NCBI GenBank assembly: GCA_018389105.1
Contig: JACATO010000304.1
Location: forward strand, 1,674,001 to 1,738,000
Direction: 5' to 3'
Origin: Nautilus pompilius
Lineage: Eukaryota; Mollusca; Cephalopoda; Nautilida; Nautilidae
DNA length: 64,000 bases
Made by a program: the position numbers and the translations under genes. The notes under the pieces are model-generated. The model had not been told where the DNA came from. It saw only the letters and a program-made list of their open reading frames with translations, and ran no database searches. This document shows positions 27,701 to 36,700 of this stretch, one piece after another. Numbering within the stretch: position 1 is the stretch's first letter; each line of letters begins with the position of its first letter.

Positions 27701-30700
27701 AAATAGGTTGGCAACTCTGCAAAAGGAAGAAAGTAGAATTCAGATGCTTGGCCACTAAAATTAAATGAATAAAATTGGTAGTTTGGTTACTGTTGATTTT
27801 GTATTGTGAGAGGAGCATGTGTGCTTTGTCTGGCTCTTGTCTTCCATGCTACATTGTCAGTGGCATGAGTGAAACCATTTGAGAGACAGGGTGGATAGAG
27901 TTATTAATTTGATCATGTTTCGTTTAGCTATCATCAGGGTTTTGGTGCTCTGAAGTGTATCATCAGATGCCATGTGCTGATGTGCCTTGTTTCATTGACA
28001 CAGCAACAGACCATTAGTTGGATAGCATGAAGCTGTAGAGCTTTTCTGAGTTATGTGAATGGTAAGATTTCAGTGGGATCCGAAGGTGGTTGGCTCCTAG
28101 TGCTTAGTTTGATTAACCAGTTAGAAGCACTGCTGTGGTCACTAACTAATCAAAACATAGGTTAATTAAGAAATGAATAAGTCACTAATTGGTCAGTATA
28201 ACTATCAGCTTGTTTCTCAAAACCCAGACAGATGGTTTAGCTAATTAGCTTGCCTTTTTATTGTATTTTCCTATATTGCTACACTCTTCCCAGCTTTTGG
28301 CCTTTAGCCAGGTGTGCTCACACTCTATTTCTTGCTGAAAAAAAAAAATAATCCTATCATTATTACACTATCACATCACCTTTCCCGGGGAGGCAGATAC
28401 CCATGCACTCAAGGTGTTTCTGATGAACTCTTTGGCTATCCTTCAGCAGGTTTCAAGCTCATCATTCACAGGACTCTCAAGATAGTAAGTTTAGCAGGGA
28501 TGATCAGTCTCCCATCATTCTGTTGTTGGTTTTCAATTTTGAGATTTTAATTTTAACAGTATGATGATGCTTTAGGTCATAATATACACACATTTTTTTT
28601 CTTTGCATTCTAGCAGCTAATGAAAATTCATAGCTGTCATCATTATTTAAATAGATAAAATGTCTTATAAATTACCAAGTCCTAGATAAAAAGAGGAAAA
28701 ATGGAAGATACTAAAAAAAAACTTAGCTGGTTCTCAGTACTACTAAGAGAAATAGCAGCAGTAACCAAAAGAATTAATAGCTAGAGCTTTAATTATATCA
28801 TGGGCTTATGTTGATAGTTAAATGTTAATTTCTATTGTCTTGATTATACACATGAACTATCATCTGAGATGATAAGATCATGATCAGAACATTGTTGTTG
28901 TTGTGTTACTTACAGAAGATAGACTGTTAGTTTTGGGAATTTCTCATCTTGTTAGTAGAAATAAGTAGAGAATCTACATTATGACAGTCTTTCCTTAATC
29001 ACCATCAAGGTAGCACAGTCATCTGCAGTAGATGTATAAATGGGTTAAAAGTTAAGTTTTATTCAGACATTCTATTAATGTCAGAACTGGTGTTTAAAGG
29101 CTTTCTCTTCGTGTTTTGGTAGAATATCACATCCGTTAATTTTCAGCTTGTAGTTTGAGACTTCAAGATGTAGTAACAAGACGGACATTTCTGCTTCATT
29201 ACTTTGCCAGAGTGACAGCCTGACTACATGCAGCTCAGGTTTCCTTTGAGTTGCAGATGGTGAGCTATCATCTATGCATGCCACCGAAACATTTGGTGAA
29301 AGAGACCAGATGCCTGTGTGTGCTCCAAAGCAATCCAAATACCTTTCTCAAGTATGCTGAATGCAGCACAGTTCTTTGCAACAATTTGTCATTTTAGTTT
29401 CAACTTTGTTGCCGCAATAAGGTTGAAAAACAAAGGGTCACCACTTTATATTCTGGAGCTGTATAACAAAACCTCCCTCAAGAAATAGTTTGTTATGCTT
29501 GATGATAGGGTGTTTTTATTTAAATGATATTTTTCTAGCTTCATAGCTATACTTTTGCTTTTGTTACAATAGTAAAACAGATATCACACACCCTCACACA
29601 CATTACATAAAGGTATTAATCTCCATTTAATCATGTGATTATTCTTGTATTTGAACTAGTATTAAAGCATGTCATGAAGCTTACAGTTCATGTTTCTCTG
29701 CTACAGCAGGTATGCATCCCAAAATAAGTTAGTTTGCTAATATTCTTTATTTAAGTAGGTAAACAGCTATATGGTAACAGGCCTGGGTGGTGGTTTTCAA
29801 TGTTAATCATAAATTATCAAATTTATATAAAGGAAGTAGAACAACTGTCAAAACCTGAGTAGTTCATATCTTCTTGAGAGAGCTACAGTGCTGCCCACGT
29901 TTGAAAACGTTTAACTTTGAGAATGGACTTTAAAATGATTATTATCCCAAAAAAAGAGAATGAGTAAATTACATCTTGCTGTTAACAGAGTGGACCTTTG
30001 AGGCAGGGATGCAAGTAAGCTATTTAATTAGATGAGATTTCTTTTAGCTTCAGTTATTACGGTAATTTATTCTGGATTATGGTAATGATGACGATCAAAG
30101 TTAAACTGTTGCTGGTGGAATTGTTACAGATGAACTTTGTTATCATCTTCACAGCTAGTCATAGAAGTAAGTGCAATCTGTCTGGGATTTTCATGTGTAA
30201 ATTATAGTGCATTCTAATACACTTTCATTTAATATCAGGTCAGAAAGCAGGCAAATCTTCCATATGATTTTACTCATTTGTGTAAATGACAAATAACTAG
30301 TGTTATGATGCATATCAAATGAGCTTTACAAATAACAAGAAGTTGAAATTTACTTTCTACTTTCAGACTTTCATAACACTCTCCTCTCCCACCCACTTTT
30401 GGCTGGCATCTTTCTATATTTAGTGCCTCCTAAATTTTGTCAGGGGAAGAACATAACCAGCTGGTAGATGAATCAGTGATATGCAGGTTTCAAGATAAAG
30501 ATAGCAATGTAATCTGATGCCACACCAGAACAAAAGCTCTCATCTCTGGGGGTCTTTGGGAAGCCCTCACTAAATATTATGGGTTAAAAAAAAAAAAACA
30601 TTAATGCATTCTATCTTAGTGTGTTATGTGGTCATAAAATGGTCACTTTTGTGAAGTATGCAGTTGACAGCACACCCAGTCTTCTCAGTGCTGTGGTGCA

Positions 30701-33700
30701 ACATATGGCACTGCACATGATTTAAGATGATGTGTCTTGTCATGCTGCTAGCATCTCATTAGACAATAATAGCGATCCTTATCCAGTAACTGTATGATAG
30801 GTTTCTGTACATTGTTTTCCCAATTCAATTCACATTATCCTTGAAATGCAAGTACTTTTTATTGTTGCCTGCTTAACTTAAACTGCTCTTTTACTTCATG
30901 GGATGTGTTCTCTAAATTTTTCTGCACGTGTCCATCAAATTTTTAATCACAACGGGAAAAAATGGTTTAAATCCAGGTTGTTTTTTTTTGTCAGAGGTTC
31001 CCCTCTCTTTTTAATGCAGTAGTGATGTACAGATACTGTTCTTTGATATGAAATGATTTAAAATTATCAATGAGCTGCTTGTTAGAGCAGAACTTGAGCA
31101 CTATTTATGTATATGAACTGGCTGAAGAACTCGCAGAAATGGTAGATCCACTCTCACTGTTGTAGTGCAACAGATTCCAGAGCTGCTATTTATTTAGGAA
31201 AAAATTAAAGAAACAATGATATTTAACTGAAACTGTTTGTTTTGTTGAAAGTGGAAATAAATGGACCAGAGTTTCAGAAACTGTTTGGCAATTAGATTTG
31301 CAGAAAACACTTAGAACTTTTTCTGGAAGAAAAAATTTTAAAGCAGAAAGGTTTGGCTAAGCTGTGTTGGTGCTGGTAAATAGGTTTTAGACTTTTAAAA
31401 TAATTTATTTGTAGTTTTTGTTTACTGCTGAGATTTATTTTAAAAAGTTAAATCCAGACTGGCACATTATCAAGCAGCACTAAGCTCCTTCCTCTGGGTT
31501 GATTATTAAAACAATAAAATAGCACATGCAAACACGTACTTTACTCATACATACTTGCTTTGAAACTACAGCATGAGTGAATGCCAAAGGCTCATTCAAA
31601 CATTCAAACACAACAGTCTTCAGTATTAGAAATAAAGAATGCTATACATCGTTAAGAAAAGAAACCTAAGTAAAACTGGTATAAAGTGAAACAAATTAAT
31701 GTTGGCAATCTCTGATAGTTTGACATTTTTAATAACACAAACCTTTTTATAAATACCCTATCGCCCTAAAAAAAAAATAATAAAGTAATGAAAAATAAGG
31801 TCAGAATAAATGTCTAGAAACAAGATTATTTAGAATACTAATACAGTTTCATCTTTATGGGGCATAGATCATTTTATTCAGATCCACGATAGATACTTCT
31901 AAGAAATGTTGTTATAGATGGAACCTACATGATAGTGCACTGTTTTGAACAAAGTGGATGGATTGATTAAAAACACAGTAGTTGGAAGGTTTAAATTCTT
32001 TGTGTTACATCTGTCATTCAGTCACAAATTTGATAAACTTGATTGTGATGGTATATGGTTTGTTGTTGGTTTAGTGTGGTTAGTGTGTACTATACTGTGA
32101 GTGGTAGGTGGTGACTTTCCAAACTGAAAGTAATGACATAGTTTGGATATTTTCACTTTATCAGTAGTAGTGGCTAATGAACCTATTTCAGGAAAATCTT
32201 TCTCTGTCACCTCCAGGATTGAGTCCAAAGAGTCTAGTAAGTCATTTTCAGATTGACGAGTAAGATACTTTTTTGTAGACAGATTTTAAATTTATCATAT
32301 GCTTGATAAGCTAAAGTCTGATACAGCATTTTCTGAAGTGATTATGCTAAATATAGTTGCTAGAATCTTTGATATTATTTAAGGAAAGTCACAATAACAG
32401 GCAGATAAAATATTGCCCTTGTGTCTCTGTTGGGTGGAGGGGGTGTAGCTTCTAGCTAAAGAAGGTTAGCCATAAACTACAGTAAGTTGCTTAGTTTTCA
32501 TTTAGATAGAAAGAACTAAGATGGCCTACCTTTTAGTTTCAAAAAGGAGAAGAAAATGCTTGCTATTATAGGAATCTAGAAAAGAGCTGGAGGTGATGGA
32601 ATCTTTATGCTTTATTGTTGTCTGTTGTGCCATATGTACTTATATGGTCCTAGTGAGTTTGTTTTTGACAGCTAATGGACCATGCTTGAGGTACTGCTGC
32701 TGGCAATATAAATTTCTTCTCTCATTATTTAAGGCAGAAGTATTAATTAACTGATAAGGTATGAACTCTGTTGGAAGTTGTGGAATAGAATTTGTTTTCA
32801 CTAGTTTATGAGTGTCCCCCCACTTCAGTACATCTAACATTAAGGATTATTAATCTGGGTATGTGCCAGAGTTGACATCTTAATTCATACTGATTGCAAG
32901 ATTTGACTAGAAGCAGATGTCAGTTGATGGGGAAACAACAGTTCTGATGCTCAGTGGAGTGAGCCATGGGTTTTTTTGCTTAGCAACTGGGTGTCTAAAT
33001 ACTAAAGTTAACACAGAAAACTGGCATTAGGAATATAGGTCAGAGAGTACAAACTAAAATGACCTAGTCTCTGCAGGGGACAAGATTTAACATTAATTTA
33101 CCTCGCATGGTAGAACAGACTGAGCTTTCCCTTTAGAATTGTATTGTGTCGGAGAATGTTCTTTTTAATGAGCTCTTGCTAATAGTTTGTTTTTTGTTTT
33201 TTTTCAGTAGTTCAAGCTAAAAATTGCACAAGTGTTTATCTTGCTCTCTTCTCCAGGTAATTTGTTCACATTTTTTGATTTGCACTGCAGTTCTGTTTGA
33301 AGTTTCAACAAGCAAATAATTTCGGGAATACCAAGAGGGTTTTGATTGATGTACACACAGTGCAAAGTATCTGGAAATTAATCATATACATTTTTCTTTC
33401 CCCTTTTTTAAAATTGATTTGACCAGAATTTCTATCATGTAACCTGTTCCATAATATTAGGCTGTTAAGTCACTGTGTGGAGGAAACTTTAGGAAATCTT
33501 GCTTTTGGCACTATTTCCAGAAAAGTACTGGACACTTGATAATCTTAAGGTGCAAATTGCTTCTTTATTTGCAGTAAGAGTTATCTCTCTTGCTTCATGG
33601 CAGTGCCAACATCATCATCATTAGGTTTTTTTATTATTACTTAGTTACATTTGAATGTCGTCCATTTGTCAAAATCTCTCCTATCTCTCTCTCTATATAT

Positions 33701-36700
33701 ATATATAATTTCTCTGCATCTGGTGTAAATCTTTTACAGGTAAATTATTAAAACCTTGATCTGAGATAATGATGAAGTACAAAAAACCCCACTATCAGTA
33801 TCTACACTACTTGTTTCTCATTAACCATCAGACTAGTGCCACTGTACATTTGTCAGTAATACTGTGGATCTGCTGGATCCTATAGCCTTCATCCATTGTC
33901 ATAAGAAAACCAACTATGTACAAACAAAAGAAATAACATAAAAATTGAGTAATCAAACCACCTCTACATTAGAGTTGATAAAAAGAAGAAAATTCTGTAG
34001 CTTTAAAGGCTAATATGAAGGAGGGGGGACTTGCATATTTTCTGTTTTTAACTCTAATGTCATGGGCATGATGCTTAAATTCCTACAGCAGTTTTTGTGC
34101 TCGAATCAGTCATCTTATACTAACAATGAACAAAATATTTATTTGATTCTGTTTTAATTTTTGTATGTGCCCTTTAAATAAAAAAGGGAAAAAATGTTTG
34201 TTTCACTGAATTTATCGAAAAGATGCTAACATTACCTTGAAAGTAGTGAAACCATGGTTGGGCCTGTGGCCCTAGCAGGTTAAAGAGTTGGTCAGGTCAC
34301 CAAATACATAAATTTACAGGTTACAGTTTCCAGACCTGATCAGTCGCTTAAACACTCCAAAAGTAGAAACACCCACCTGCAAAAGACATTCCACAGTATT
34401 CAACAATGTTGATGATGGCAACAGAGAAAGATTGTTGGAACATGGAGTTCATTAGTCTAATGAGATAATTGGAAAAACCTGAACTACTCATTAACAAGGT
34501 GGGGTGGTTGACTACTAAGATCAAGGGCAGGGGGGTTCGAATCCCAGTCTGGTCTGGCATACCTTCTTGCTGACTGGCTGCACTCCAGTTTCTTCCTATA
34601 TCTAAAAATGAAGAGTTCTAGTAAGGTCATTCTGTTAGGCACTCTGTTCCCTTCTACTTAGTATTGGAAACTGAAACCAAGGAGGTTTCATCTAGTGGAA
34701 TGTGCCAAAGTCAGTGCATGCACACAAAAAAGAAGACTTAACATCTGTATCCTTTTATCCATTTTTATATAGTAATGTGAAAAATATTATTTATATAAAT
34801 TTCCATTTTAACTGGCACTGGAAAACAAGTGTTTTTTTCTTTCTTTTTTTAGATGACTTGCTGATTTATGTTCAAGTTATTTTGTAATTAAATCAGATAT
34901 TGTTGTAAGATATTATAAAATGCAAAAGTAATTTTAAAAACTTGGAAACACTTAAATTTTTACCAGAAAAAGGAATTTACGAAAAACAAAATGAGAAACT
35001 GAAATTTGTAGGTGTGAATGAATTATTTTCAAGTTGTCATTTTGCCCTTTACTGATTTTCTATTTGAATTATGTTAATATTAGTCATTTCTGTTAGTTAG
35101 TTCTTCATGAAATTAAGGTTTCAGGTGCAGATATTTAATTTAATTTAATTTTGTTTTAGTTATTTGCTCCAAGTTATCTCCCCTGTGCTACTGAAGTTAA
35201 AGGTCAGGGGAGCCTTTCTATCTCCTGATAGGCTTTGTATTTGCTTCTGGAGAAATAGTATATAATATTTTAGTCACAGCAGGGGAATGGGATATACTGT
35301 TATTTCAAACTTAAGAATCATTTTTGCTACAAAGTAAAACATGCAAACACCCATCATGCACACTGTAGTGTCTGCATAGATTAACAAAATTGTCAAGGCA
35401 AGATAAAACAAAATTATGCGGTATATTTGTTGATGTTTTCACTTTAAAGACCCCATCAGTTTGTGAAGGTTAGATTCTTTGAAATGTAAAATAAAACCTT
35501 TATATTTCTATTCAAACTGAAACTCTGCCACTGTTCTGACTCAGTGTATACCCTAATGAGCTTGGAACTAGGTTCTGGATGCTCCTTATTTTAATGGTGC
35601 TGAGAATACATACACATTGTACTGTAATTGCAAAGTTAGCATTTGCTGCAGAGATGTAGAAAATGTTTATTAAGTGATTTGTTAAAAAAAATAACGCTAA
35701 CAACTTACTGTTCTGCTTTGAAGGAGATCTATTATTTATTTTCACCAAAATAATTAGCTAGGCACCAATACAGAATTTCTGTTTCTATTTTTACTAATGA
35801 GAAACCATAACACACAGCCCATCAGTAAACATTGCTAAGTTGGTTTATGAGTAGACAAAATCACTGTATCATCAGCTGAGACTTGGAATGCTTTGCTTAT
35901 TGTGGAGCAGCTAAGTATTTCTGTCTTTGTAATTGATACAGTTCTGGTCTGAACTGGGAATGTGGTGGTCTTGCTCTCTTTCCCTAACCTTATAGCTATC
36001 AGTAATGGCCGATGGTGGGGGAACACCACATGCTTCTCATCAAAAATCTATGCTGGTGCATCTGAATCTTTTCATGTCTTTCAACTTCCACCACCACTTG
36101 TGGCAAGAAAGATCTAGATTGATTTATCGTGTTGAAAGAAAGAAAAGGTAAAAAATCATCGGCAAGAAGTTTCCATTTATGTAAGTATTATTTTACTAGA
36201 AATGTGCGACCAGCTTCAGTAAGAGACAGTCTTCAGTGTTGTACATTCAGAGAGATGGTATTAGTTACCATCAGGTCGTAAAATCAGATATTTTGTGTCA
36301 TACCATAAATCTAAAAAGCAATTGCCCATAACAGATATTTTGGTTAGGTTTCATTGGAATATTCAGTACAGACTTGTGTTTGAATGAGAGATTTATAGAT
36401 TAGAAAACTTAAATGGATGCCTTCCAAATCTCATCTCTAGAGTGATTATCCATGCAACGTACAAAAGCAAGAGAAAAAACGATAGCATGGCTGTTTGACA
36501 TGTACCTATTACAAGACTTTGTTTAGACATTTGAGATGGTTTGAATATTTAAGACAGACTAAAAGGAGATTCTAAAATTAAGCACATGAAAATATGCTTT
36601 ACTTTCGCTTGAATCAAATTACCAGTCGATGACAATAACCCTTTTAGGTCTAAAAAAACAATGTTTAATATTGTTGGACATCAACATACGTTTTGAGCGA